Made by a program: the position numbers and the translations under genes. Of a stretch of 64,000 bases of DNA, positions 1 to 7,465 are shown in pieces. The stretch spans positions 274,276 through 338,275 of the forward strand of contig NZ_BMNG01000004.1 of NCBI RefSeq assembly GCF_014646335.1. The letters run 5' to 3'. Source of the stretch: Streptomyces lasiicapitis (lineage in GTDB: Bacteria; Actinomycetota; Actinomycetes; Streptomycetales; Streptomycetaceae). Position 1 is the first letter of the stretch; each line of letters opens with the position of its first letter. The notes under the pieces are model-generated. The model was not told where the DNA came from, ran no database searches, and saw only the letters and a program-made list of their open reading frames with translations.

Positions 1-222
1 CGCGGGATGGTCGGAATCGCCGAGGCCGCGAAGGTCGGGTACGACGACGGTGTGCCGCGGTGTGAGCCTCGGGACGAGGTGGCGCCAGTGGTAGCCGGTC
101 TTGGGTACGCCGTGCAGCAGTACCACCGCCGGACCGGACCCGGCGGTTCGGTAGTGCAGCTTCGTCTCGTTGACGGCGGCCCGGCCCGTACGGACGGGTT
201 CACCACGATGGTCGGAAATCAT
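1..222 (-). CDS. alpha/beta hydrolase, N-terminal part (cut by window edge)
   Basis: The first 74 residues of an alpha/beta-hydrolase-fold enzyme are visible; the catalytic Ser, acid and His lie beyond the left edge. The oxyanion-hole strand LLHGVPKTGYHWR and the following VPDLRGLGDSDHP are typical of the epoxide hydrolase/haloalkane dehalogenase branch, which hydrolyses small hydrophobic substrates in the cytoplasm. There is no signal peptide. I chose the ATG from which the conserved N-terminal beta-hairpin begins. It is transcribed away from the MFS gene, and a TetR-type palindrome lies between them. Substrate unknown; the family call is secure, the exact enzyme is not. Confidence 0.8.
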   Translation of the reverse strand, partial: MISDHRGEPVRTGRAAVNETKLHYRTAGSGPAVVLLHGVPKTGYHWRHLVPRLTPRHTVVVPDLRGLGDSDHPA

Positions 223-293
223 TGCTCCACCCACTCTTCCAGTGCGCTCGCGCAGCGCCGACCCCTGCGCGTGCGGGCACATTCGGTTACTTA

Positions 294-308
294 CTCACCG
301 TAGGTGAG
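294..308. promoter_or_regulatory. inverted repeat, possible TetR-type operator
   Basis: CTCACC-GTA-GGTGAG is a perfect 6-3-6 inverted repeat in the divergent intergenic region between the hydrolase and MFS genes, preceded by TTA as in many TetR-family sites. No regulator gene adjoins it in the window; one could lie past the left edge. Function is inferred from symmetry and position only. Confidence 0.4.
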
Positions 309-501
309 CGTGCCCTGAGCTGGAAGAAGGCACTTTTCCGTGAGAGAGGCACCGGATGGTGACCAAGGAACCCGTGTGTGTCGTGGCGGGGCGTGATAGA
401 AAATGGAACGATAGTCCCAGTAGTTGCCCGTGCGGCACGCGCACCGGTCGATCGCGCGTGCCCGCATGAGCCCAGGGCCGATTCCACTCACAGGACAGGC
501 A

Positions 502-1755
502 ATGCCAAACGCATACCGCGAGATCTTCTCCGCCCCCGGCGCGAAGGCGTTCAGCTCCGCCGGGCTCATAGCCCGCCTTCCGCTGCCCCTGACGCACATG
601 GGCATCCTGACGATGCTGTCCGAGACGACCGGTGAATACGCGCTGGCCGGCCTGGTCGCGGGCACCTTCACCTTCTCCATGGCCTTCCTCGGCCCGCAGG
701 TGTCCAAGGCCGTGGACCGCCGCGGCCAGAGCCGCGTGCTGCCGCTCGCCACCGGCGTCAGCGTCATCGGCCTCGCCGCCCTGCTGCTGTGCGCCACCGC
801 CGACGCGCCGCGCTGGACCCTGTTCCTGTTCGCGCTGCTTTCCGGCCTGATGCCGAGCATGAGCGCGATGGTCCGCGCCCGCTGGACGGAGATCTACCGG
901 GGCACGCCGCAGCTCACCACCGCGTACTCCATGGAGTCCGTGGTCGACGAGCTGACGTACGTGATCAGCCCGGCGCTCGCCGTGGTCCTGTCGACCGCGC
1001 TGTTCCCGCAGGCCGCACCGCTGTTCGCGGGACTCCTGCTGCTCGTGGGGGTCGCCCTCTTCGTACCGCAGAAGGCCACCGAGCCGCCGGTCAAGGCCCG
1101 TGCCGACGGCGCCGGCGATGCGTCCGCGGTCCGTTCGGCGCCGGTGCTGCTGCTCGCGCTCGTGCTGCTCTGCGGCGGCGCGATCCCCGGCATGGTCGAC
1201 ACGATGGGCCTCGCGTTCGCCGAGGAGCAGGGCAACAAGTCGCTCGCGGGTCTGATCTTCGCCGTGTACGCGCTCGGCTCCGGCCTGTCAGGGCTGCTCT
1301 TCGGGGCCCGCACGCCGAACGTCCCGCTGCCGCGGCTGCTGCTCGTCGGGGTCGCCGGAACCGCCCTGACCACGCTGCCGTTCCTGTTTGTCGACTCGGT
1401 CGCCGGGATGGCCGCGGTGGTGTTCCTCGCCGGAGTCTTCTTCGCCCCCACCATGGTGGTGATCATGGGCATCGTGGAGCGCGTGACGCCGGAGCACCAG
1501 CTCACCGAGGCGATGACGTGGATGATCGCGGGCCTGCAGAGCGGCGTCGCGATCGGCGCGGCCGTCAGCGGCGTCGTCTACGACCGCTTCGGCACTACCG
1601 CCGGGATCTCGGTCGCCCTCGTCGCCGGAGCCGGTGCCCTGCTACTCGTGCTGTGCGCGCTGCCGATGCTGCGTACGCGGCTTGCGCGGGCGGACGGGAC
1701 GGCGGCGGTGCCCGGTCCGCCCGCCGAGACGGCGACGCCCGTCGGCTGCCGCTGA
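502..1755 (+). CDS. MFS transporter
   Basis: A 417-residue protein with about 12 hydrophobic segments and the typical MFS 6+6 layout, including a charged central loop near residues 195-215 (KATEPPVKARADGAG). The segment SKAVDRRGQSR after helix 2 matches the MFS cytoplasmic loop 2-3 signature position. It would act in the plasma membrane as a proton-coupled exporter or sugar/drug transporter; the substrate cannot be told. I start at the ATG giving MPNAYREIF because an in-frame ATG further upstream would add an arginine-rich, non-membrane leader. It stands alone, divergent from the edge hydrolase. Confidence 0.85.
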   Translation: MPNAYREIFSAPGAKAFSSAGLIARLPLPLTHMGILTMLSETTGEYALAGLVAGTFTFSMAFLGPQVSKAVDRRGQSRVLPLATGVSVIGLAALLLCATADAPRWTLFLFALLSGLMPSMSAMVRARWTEIYRGTPQLTTAYSMESVVDELTYVISPALAVVLSTALFPQAAPLFAGLLLLVGVALFVPQKATEPPVKARADGAGDASAVRSAPVLLLALVLLCGGAIPGMVDTMGLAFAEEQGNKSLAGLIFAVYALGSGLSGLLFGARTPNVPLPRLLLVGVAGTALTTLPFLFVDSVAGMAAVVFLAGVFFAPTMVVIMGIVERVTPEHQLTEAMTWMIAGLQSGVAIGAAVSGVVYDRFGTTAGISVALVAGAGALLLVLCALPMLRTRLARADGTAAVPGPPAETATPVGCR

Positions 1756-1785
1756 ACGGCCGACGGGCGTACGGAGGAAGCGGGA

Positions 1786-2457
1786 CTACTGCGGCTTGTG
1801 CGGCGTGGCCTCGCTCGGCCGGACGACGACCATGCCGTCGCCCTCCAGCTTGAGCTGCACCGCCTCGCCGGAGCCGCCGCGGATCATCGAGCCGATCGAC
1901 TGCGAGCGGTGCAGCGAGGTCTGCAGGCTGGTGGTCCAGCCGACGATGGCGTCGGTGTCCACGAACACCGGCGACTGCGGGGACACGGGGATCACCAGCG
2001 GCTCGCCCTCACACATGAGGCCGAGCTGGCCGTGCCCGGTGAAGACGCTGTTGAAGAGCCCGCCGCCGGAGATCCCGGAGCCCTTCACGGTCTTGATCTC
2101 GTACGCGAGCGACGCGTCGAAGCACAGGATGTTGCGGCCGTTGACGGTGAGCGAGTCGCCCGGCTCGATGTCGACGACGAAGCAGCTCTGCGCCTCGTGC
2201 GCGAACCAGGCCTCGCCCTGCCCCTTCACGGCCATCAGCGGCAGCCCCTCACCGGTGACCGCGCGCTTGAGCAGCCCGCCGACGCCCTGGCCCTTGCGCT
2301 CGAACTGCAGGTTCCCGCGGTAGGCGACCATCGCGCCCTGCCGCGCCATCATCTCGCCGTTCACGGCGTACCGGATCGACTTGGAGTTGTGCAGGCTCAT
2401 ACCGGGCGCCGTCGCGGGCTGCGCCACGTGATCCTTGGAGAAGAGGTCGCTTCGCAT
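1786..2457 (-). CDS. AIM24 family protein
   Basis: A 223-residue protein of the AIM24 (mitochondrial biogenesis-like, TIGR00266-related) family, whose beta-rich repeated fold resembles TRAP. Characteristic stretches are MSLHNSKSIRYAVNGEMMAR near the start, GNLQFERKGQGVGG, the central GEAWFAHE and the glycine-rich GSGISGGGLFNS. No signal peptide or membrane helix. Streptomycetes often carry several paralogues, function unknown. The MRSDLFSKDH start was chosen because it matches the usual N-terminus of this family; a longer reading frame exists upstream but is not family-like. It converges on the MFS gene. Confidence 0.8.
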   Translation of the reverse strand: MRSDLFSKDHVAQPATAPGMSLHNSKSIRYAVNGEMMARQGAMVAYRGNLQFERKGQGVGGLLKRAVTGEGLPLMAVKGQGEAWFAHEAQSCFVVDIEPGDSLTVNGRNILCFDASLAYEIKTVKGSGISGGGLFNSVFTGHGQLGLMCEGEPLVIPVSPQSPVFVDTDAIVGWTTSLQTSLHRSQSIGSMIRGGSGEAVQLKLEGDGMVVVRPSEATPHKPQ

Positions 2458-2630
2458 CTGGGCATCGTGCCCCGCGCCGGTGTGCCACGCCAAGTCATCG
2501 GCGGGGTACATCGCGCGAGTCGGCGGTCGCATGCCCGCCGGACCGAGGTCGCGGTCCGCGCGGGCGGGACCGCGACCTTCGGCCCGGAGGCCTCGACCAA
2601 GGGCCGAGGCGTGTCCGGCGGGTCGGGGTG

Positions 2631-3494
2631 TCAGGTGGTGACGCGGACGTAGTCGACGGTCAGCGTCTGCGGGAACGTCGTGCTGCCGTCCGGGTCGCCG
2701 GGCCAGTAGCCGCCGACCGCCAGGTTCAGGATGAGGAAGAACGGCTTGTTGAACGCCCACTGCTTGCCGCCGAGGTCGGCCGGGGTGCGGGTCTGGTAGA
2801 CCTGCCCGTCGACCGACCAGGTCACCTTGTTCGGCGACCAGTCCACGGCGAACGTGTGGAACTTGTCCGCGAAGGCCTCGCCGCCGGGCAGCGAGTACGC
2901 GGCGCCGATGCCGCCCGAGCCGGAGTAGCCCGGACCGTGCAGCGTGCCGTGCACGGTGTTCGGCTCCTTGCCGACGTTCTCCATCACGTCGATCTCACCG
3001 CTGTTGGGCCAGCCGACCTGCCCGATGTCGTTGCCGAGCATCCAGAACGCGGGCCACATGCCCTGGCCGCGCGGCACCTTCAGGCGCGCCTCGACGCGGC
3101 CGTACGTCGTCGTGAACTTGCCGGCGGTGTTCAGGCGGGCCGAGGTGTACTCACAACGGCCGTACCAGCACTGGTAGTTGCTCGGGTTCTCCTTGCGGGC
3201 GGTGATGACCAGGTTGCCCTGGCCGTCGAGCGCCGCGTTCTTGTTGCCCGAGGTGTAGAACTGCCGCTCGTGGTTGTTGACGTTGTCGCCGGTCTCGATC
3301 TGCCACTTGCCGCCGTCGACCGCGGACCCGGCGGGCCCGTTGAAGTCGTCGGAGAACGCGAGGGCCTTGCTGCGGGCGGGCGCGGGCTCGGGCGTGGCCG
3401 CCGCGCCGGGCGCCGCGACCGCGGCGGTGGCACAGCAGACCAGGGAGAGCGCGAACAGCGCCGTGCGGCGGCGCCGGGAGAGGGGCACGGTCAT
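2631..3494 (-). CDS. secreted glycoside hydrolase family 16 (beta-1,3-glucanase-like)
   Basis: A 287-residue secreted endo-glycosidase. An Arg-rich n-region (SRRRRTALFALSL) and hydrophobic core followed by APGAAA form a signal peptide of about 34 residues; the rest is one GH16 beta-jelly-roll domain. The catalytic signature GEIDVMEN (E-x-D-x-x-E, around residues 167-172) is intact, with the substrate-cleft aromatics MWPAFWML just before it. GH16 enzymes of this type cleave beta-1,3- or mixed-linked glucans such as laminarin. No carbohydrate-binding module is attached. GTG immediately precedes the ATG and is an alternative start. Exact polysaccharide is inferred. Confidence 0.88.
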   Translation of the reverse strand: MTVPLSRRRRTALFALSLVCCATAAVAAPGAAATPEPAPARSKALAFSDDFNGPAGSAVDGGKWQIETGDNVNNHERQFYTSGNKNAALDGQGNLVITARKENPSNYQCWYGRCEYTSARLNTAGKFTTTYGRVEARLKVPRGQGMWPAFWMLGNDIGQVGWPNSGEIDVMENVGKEPNTVHGTLHGPGYSGSGGIGAAYSLPGGEAFADKFHTFAVDWSPNKVTWSVDGQVYQTRTPADLGGKQWAFNKPFFLILNLAVGGYWPGDPDGSTTFPQTLTVDYVRVTT

Positions 3495-3733
3495 CACATC
3501 GCTTCAGTGGGGGGAGGGCGCACGCGGTGCTGACGGTGGGGGCGTGCGCATGACAAACGTCGCGTCGGAGGTTGAACGCGGTACGCGATCCTCCGCGACG
3601 GTTTCTTCACTGCTTGATTTAAGGCAGGTGCGCTGGGGGCGTCAAGGCATTGGTGCGGACCAACTGCCGGACGGGGTGCGGAACACAGTGCCCGGCGCGG
3701 GCCTTGAGCTGTCGCCCGAGGCCCGCGGCCGGT

Positions 3734-5218
3734 TCACTCGTCGATCGCCGCGCCGAACGCCGCGTCCGCCGCGGGCACGCCCAGCGACCCCGCTCCGTAC
3801 GTCCACGACCCCGCGGCCGTGACCCCGCCCGCGCCCGCCGAAAGCACCCACACCACACCGTCGTCGGTGTTCTCGCCGGGTGCCGAGGCGAGCAGCCCGA
3901 AGCGGCCGTCGCTGTTGGGGTCGGTCAGGCGCACCTGGGCGCCCCATTTGTCGCCCTTCTCCGCGGCTCCGGGGATGTCGGCGGAGTTCTGGTCCCAGGA
4001 CTTGGCGCCGGTGGCGGTCAGGCCTGCGGCCGCGCCGCGCAGCACCCACACGGCGCCCGCGTCCGCGACCGTGCCGATGTCCTCGCCGGGCGCGCCGATC
4101 GCCACGTCCGCGTAGCCGTCCTTGTTGGTGTCGTCCACGGACAGGTCGGCGCCCCAGCCGTCGCCGCGCTCGGCGGTGCCGGGTACGCCCGCGGAGTCCT
4201 GGGTCCACCACTTCACGTCGTCCGAGATGCCATCGGCGGAGCCGTAGCGCACGCCGACCAGGCCGCCGGTGAGCGTCTCGCCGCCGTCGTCGGGGGAGTG
4301 GGGCTCGCCGGTCACCAGGTCGTCGAAGCCGTCGCCGTTGATGTCGCCGGAGGCGGAGGCCGGACCGCCGCGCAGGGCGCGCTCGGGGGTGAGGCCCTGC
4401 GCGTGGCCCGAGAAGTACGCGGACCAGCCGTGGCCCGCCTCCTCCTCGCCGACGCTCACGCCGGAGACGACGAGGTCGGCGAAGCCGTTGTCGTCGTAGT
4501 CGCCGGTGGTGAGCGACTTCGGCTGGATGTTGCGGTCGGGGGCCGCCGCTGCCAGGCGCTCGGTGGCCTGCCGCTTGAACGGCGCGGCGTCGCGGGCGAC
4601 TTGGGGTGCGGCGTCGTACAGGAACAGTTCGAGGTCGTCGCGGTCGAGCACGGCGAGCATGTCGCCCGGGGTGTCGCCGGAGAAGCGCGCGGCCGTGACG
4701 CCGGACCCGAACTTCTCGTCGGCAGCGGGTTCCTGGGTCTGCAGCCAGTCGCTCGCGGCACCCTTCAGGCCCTGCTTGGAACCCCACAGGATCGCGACGC
4801 CGCCCGCGTCCGCCTGGTCGCCGATGTCCTCGCCGGGGATGCCGACGATCGCGTCGTCGAAGCCGTCGGAGTCCAGGTCACCGCTGGCGACGGCCGTACC
4901 GAAGCCGTCGCCGGTCTCCGCGACGCCGACGATTCCGGCCGTGGACTGGCTGAACCGCGCCACGTCGTTGGTGCCGATGCCTCTGCTGGAGCCGTACTGC
5001 ACGGTGACGAGGCCGGCGCCCTTCTTGCCGCTGACCGTCGCGCCGGGCGCGCCGACCAGGACGTCCTCGTGACCGTCGCCGTTGAAGTCGCTGTTGCGGT
5101 CGTTGGCGTGCGTACCGCCGGGGGTGCCGGCGACCGCGGCGGGGGCGGTGGCGATGGCCGCACCCGACAGCAGAAGGAATGAGGCCGCGGCGATGGCGGC
5201 CGAACGGTTCTTGCGCAC
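3734..5218 (-). CDS. secreted FG-GAP/VCBS repeat protein
   Basis: A 494-residue exported protein with a signal peptide (VRKNRSAAIAAASFLLLSG, cleavage near APAAVAG) and about six beta-propeller repeats, each with a calcium-loop pattern such as DFNGDGHEDV, DLDSDGFDDA, DYDDNGFADL, DINGDGFDDL, DTNKDGYADV and DPNSDG, usually followed by VGAPGE. This is the integrin-alpha-like FG-GAP fold; streptomycete members are secreted, often of unknown role, some fused to lipase or esterase domains, which is not the case here. The GTG start has AGGAG five bases upstream. The in-frame region upstream has no similar features and belongs to intergenic DNA and the TetR gene shadow. Confidence 0.82.
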   Translation of the reverse strand: MRKNRSAAIAAASFLLLSGAAIATAPAAVAGTPGGTHANDRNSDFNGDGHEDVLVGAPGATVSGKKGAGLVTVQYGSSRGIGTNDVARFSQSTAGIVGVAETGDGFGTAVASGDLDSDGFDDAIVGIPGEDIGDQADAGGVAILWGSKQGLKGAASDWLQTQEPAADEKFGSGVTAARFSGDTPGDMLAVLDRDDLELFLYDAAPQVARDAAPFKRQATERLAAAAPDRNIQPKSLTTGDYDDNGFADLVVSGVSVGEEEAGHGWSAYFSGHAQGLTPERALRGGPASASGDINGDGFDDLVTGEPHSPDDGGETLTGGLVGVRYGSADGISDDVKWWTQDSAGVPGTAERGDGWGADLSVDDTNKDGYADVAIGAPGEDIGTVADAGAVWVLRGAAAGLTATGAKSWDQNSADIPGAAEKGDKWGAQVRLTDPNSDGRFGLLASAPGENTDDGVVWVLSAGAGGVTAAGSWTYGAGSLGVPAADAAFGAAIDE

Positions 5219-5409
5219 GAGCGACTCCTGTGCGGGAAAGTGGCCGGGCGACGCGGGGGTGAGACCGGAAAGGGCCCGTTCCTCATCCGGTTGCCAGTTC
5301 GACCACGACAGGGACGGAAGGGTTGTACGGGAATTCACCTGCTTGTTGGGCAGGCGGGGCGTTCCGCCCAACACCCGTGATCCTTCGAAGAATTGACTCG
5401 CCGGACCGC

Positions 5410-5976
5410 TCAGCGCGGTGAGTCGAGCAGCCACCTGGTCGTCAGTTCGTTGACCTCGGCGCGGCTGCGACCGTTGTGGTCGGCGAACATGAACTGGTCG
5501 GCGATGTACAGCGAGAAGGTGATCACGCAGCGGGTCTCCACCTCGTCCTCGTCGGGGCAGAAGGCGCGGAACAGCGAACGCAGGTAGTCCATGTGGCTGT
5601 TGTCGACGCGGCGGACGCGTTCGGCTACCGCCGGATCGCGTCGGGCCCAGTCGCGGACCGCCAGGTCGGTCGTGATGTCCGCGTCGAACCCGTCGCCGGT
5701 GTCGACGATGGCGAACAGGCGGCGCAGCCGGGCCTTGGCGTCGCCTCCCTCCTTGTCGACGTGTGCCTCCACGTCGACGGTGACCTCGCGTTCCCAGCGC
5801 TCGAGCATCTCGTCGAGCAGGGTGCGCCGGTCGGCGAAGTACCCGTAGAAGCCGCCCTTGGACACGCCGAGGGCCTTCGCCAGCGACTCGATCTGGACGG
5901 CGTCCGGGCCGCCGGTCGCGAGGGCGCGCAGCCCTTCGTCGATCCACTTGTGCCGCGGGGTGCGAGCCACCGCCAT
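5410..5976 (-). CDS. TetR family transcriptional regulator
   Basis: A 188-residue regulator with an N-terminal TetR helix-turn-helix (residues about 8-55; KALGVSKGGFYGYFADRRTLL is the recognition region) and a ligand-binding C-terminal domain. I start at ATG giving MAVARTPRHKW; a longer frame would read through the operator. Two perfect 28-bp palindromes separate it from the divergent pair of membrane-protein genes, so it very likely represses both itself and them and is released by a small molecule. Ligand unknown. Confidence 0.88.
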   Translation of the reverse strand: MAVARTPRHKWIDEGLRALATGGPDAVQIESLAKALGVSKGGFYGYFADRRTLLDEMLERWEREVTVDVEAHVDKEGGDAKARLRRLFAIVDTGDGFDADITTDLAVRDWARRDPAVAERVRRVDNSHMDYLRSLFRAFCPDEDEVETRCVITFSLYIADQFMFADHNGRSRAEVNELTTRWLLDSPR

Positions 5977-5999
5977 GATCTGCTCCGTTCCTTCGGTCA

Positions 6000-6027
6000 C
6001 CCATCTATACGACATCGTATAGATGGG
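6000..6027. promoter_or_regulatory. TetR operator 1 (perfect 13-2-13 palindrome)
   Basis: CCCATCTATACGA-CA-TCGTATAGATGGG, perfectly symmetrical, 23 bases upstream of the tetR-type start. It is AT-rich against the surrounding DNA and shares its 10-bp half-site core ATCTATACGA with a second copy 37 bp away. Best read as the autoregulatory operator of the adjacent TetR protein. Confidence 0.85.
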
Positions 6028-6036
6028 TGCTAAGGT

Positions 6037-6064
6037 CTCATCTATACGACCTCGTATAGATGAG
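6037..6064. promoter_or_regulatory. TetR operator 2 (perfect 13-2-13 palindrome)
   Basis: CTCATCTATACGA-CC-TCGTATAGATGAG, again perfectly symmetrical, ends 16 bases before the start of the divergent membrane-protein gene. TATACG and TATAGA inside it resemble -10 boxes, so a bound repressor would occlude the rightward promoter. Centre-to-centre distance from operator 1 is 37 bp (about 3.5 turns). Confidence 0.85.
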
Positions 6065-6080
6065 GTGGATGGGGGCAGTC

Positions 6081-6551
6081 ATGGCACTTCCACGCACCAC
6101 GCGCACAGCACGTCCGAGCAATCCGAACAATCTGACCAGGCCGAAGCTCACGCGGACGGCCGGCTGGATCGCCGTGGCCTTCGGCGCGATTCACATCGTC
6201 GTGGCGCCGCTGGACAAGCGGGACGTCTGGTCGGACATCTTCGAGCAGGGGCCGTGGCAGACCATCTCCCTGGACGTCACGCCCGAGAACCTGGCCTACT
6301 CCGAGGCCTTCTGGGTCGGGCCGGCCAGCTGCGGCGTGCCGGTGCTGCTGTTCGGCGCCTTCGTGCTGTGGACGGCGAAGCAGGGTGCGCGGGTGCCCGC
6401 CGCGTTCGGCTGGACCATGACCGCGTGGGGCGCGGTGCTTGCTGCTTTGCTTCCCACCTCGCCTGCGTGGGCCCTGTTGGCGGTCGGGGTGCTGCTCGTG
6501 CTGGCCGCGCGGGGTCCCGGTGCGGCCGAAGCCGAGACCGCTGAAAGCTGA
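6081..6551 (+). CDS. small integral membrane protein (DUF6463-like)
   Basis: A 156-residue protein with about four hydrophobic segments (GWIAVAFGAIHIVVAPL; GVPVLLFGAFVLW; TMTAWGAVLAALL; WALLAVGVLLVLA), so it lies in the plasma membrane. The GWIAVAFGAIH opening and following layout resemble DUF6463 family proteins that are often next to TetR regulators; molecular function unknown. GGGGG five bases before the chosen ATG is the ribosome site; an ATG 12 bases earlier is possible but lies too near the operator. Probably co-transcribed with the next gene under the twin operators. Family name is from memory and less sure than the membrane call. Confidence 0.72.
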   Translation: MALPRTTRTARPSNPNNLTRPKLTRTAGWIAVAFGAIHIVVAPLDKRDVWSDIFEQGPWQTISLDVTPENLAYSEAFWVGPASCGVPVLLFGAFVLWTAKQGARVPAAFGWTMTAWGAVLAALLPTSPAWALLAVGVLLVLAARGPGAAEAETAES

Positions 6552-6590
6552 AGACCGTTGAGGCCCACTTCGAGTTGGAGGCACAGGCGC

Positions 6591-7022
6591 ATGGTCCACA
6601 CGGTGGTCCCCATGGTGTTGACGATCGTCCTCGCGGCAATCGGCGTGCTGCACTTCGTCTGGGCGTTCTCCCCCTGGCCGTTGAAGGACGCGGTGACGTT
6701 CACCAAGGCGATCGGTGGCAGCGACGACGGCGTGATGCCGTCGGCGTTCAGCACCGTCGCCGTGGGCCTGGCGCTGATCGGTGGCGCCGTGCTCACGCTC
6801 ATGGTGAACGAGTCCATCCCGGCGCTCGGCCCGGACTGGCTGCTGCTGGTGGGCATGTACGTCCTGACGGCGGTGCTGCTCGCCCGAGGCCTCGGCGGGT
6901 ACTTCATGAACGCCGGAATGGCCGCTGAATTCCAGCAGTTGAACACGGTCCTGTACTCGCCGCTGTGCGTGGCACTCGCCGCCCTGGGCGGCATCGTCGC
7001 GGTGGCCGCGAGCAGGCGCTGA
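6591..7022 (+). CDS. integral membrane protein (DUF3995-like)
   Basis: A 143-residue protein of four predicted membrane helices, with an N-terminal helix ending in GVLHFVWAFSPWPL and a second around VAVGLALIGGAVLTL. The pattern of a short N-terminal helix, HF-W motif and a loop with TF-KAIG fits the DUF3995 family, whose function is unknown. A GGAG lies about ten bases before the ATG, and it begins 40 bases after the preceding membrane-protein gene on the same strand, so the two should form one operon controlled by the divergent TetR regulator. Confidence 0.72.
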   Translation: MVHTVVPMVLTIVLAAIGVLHFVWAFSPWPLKDAVTFTKAIGGSDDGVMPSAFSTVAVGLALIGGAVLTLMVNESIPALGPDWLLLVGMYVLTAVLLARGLGGYFMNAGMAAEFQQLNTVLYSPLCVALAALGGIVAVAASRR

Positions 7023-7038
7023 CCCAGGGCGTGAACGC

Positions 7039-7401
7039 TCAGGCCGGTGCGGACGCCGCGTCGATGACCTCGTCGAGGACCTCGCGCGAGCGCATCAGGT
7101 CGCCGATCATGCGGTCGATGCGCTCCCGCTCCACGCCGAGGTCGGCGACGAGTTGCGGCGTCGCGATCGTGGAAGGACGGCCGTCCGTGTCCCGCATGCA
7201 CGGCAGGAGTTGGGCGATCTTCGAGCTGCACAGGCCCGCCGCGAACAGCTCCTGGATGCGGATGACCCGGTCGACCGCGGCCTCGGGGTAGTCACGGTGG
7301 CCGCCCGGCGTACGCTCGGCGGTCACAAGGCCCTGCTTCTCGTAGTAGCGCAGGGAGCGTTCGCTCACGCCGGTGCGCCGGGCCAGTTCGCCGATCCGCA
7401 T
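7039..7401 (-). CDS. MerR family transcriptional regulator
   Basis: A 120-residue MerR protein: winged HTH MRIGELARRTGVSERSLRYY followed by the wing TPGGHRDYPEAAVDRV and a C-terminal dimerisation helix. C21 of LLPCMRDTDG is a lone cysteine, so a metal-thiolate sensor is not obvious; a short effector domain is more in line with the SoxR/TioE-like or organic-ligand subclass. I chose ATG just before RIGELARR, preceded by GGTGGGA; an ATG 39 bases upstream lies inside the operator-like element and lacks a ribosome site. Divergent from the Old Yellow Enzyme gene, which it probably activates. Confidence 0.85.
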   Translation of the reverse strand: MRIGELARRTGVSERSLRYYEKQGLVTAERTPGGHRDYPEAAVDRVIRIQELFAAGLCSSKIAQLLPCMRDTDGRPSTIATPQLVADLGVERERIDRMIGDLMRSREVLDEVIDAASAPA

Positions 7402-7427
7402 GTGCTGTCCCACCGGGCCTTCCGGGC

Positions 7428-7458
7428 TTGAATCTGACATTGATGTCAAGTTCTACGG
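7428..7458 (+). promoter_or_regulatory. MerR-type promoter with long spacer and palindrome
   Basis: TTGAAT and CTACGG are separated by 19 bp, the stretched spacer characteristic of MerR-activated promoters, and the spacer contains the perfect palindrome TGACAT-TG-ATGTCA (7435-7448). Transcription would begin about at the ATG of the reductase, suggesting a leaderless or nearly leaderless mRNA. Promoter boxes are inferred; the palindrome is seen directly. Confidence 0.6.
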
Positions 7459-7465
7459 TACCGGC

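Noticed and set aside
2457..2760. Long N-terminal extension of the AIM24 gene
   Set aside because: The upstream residues do not match the family and lack a ribosome site; they overlap the end of the GH16 gene frame.
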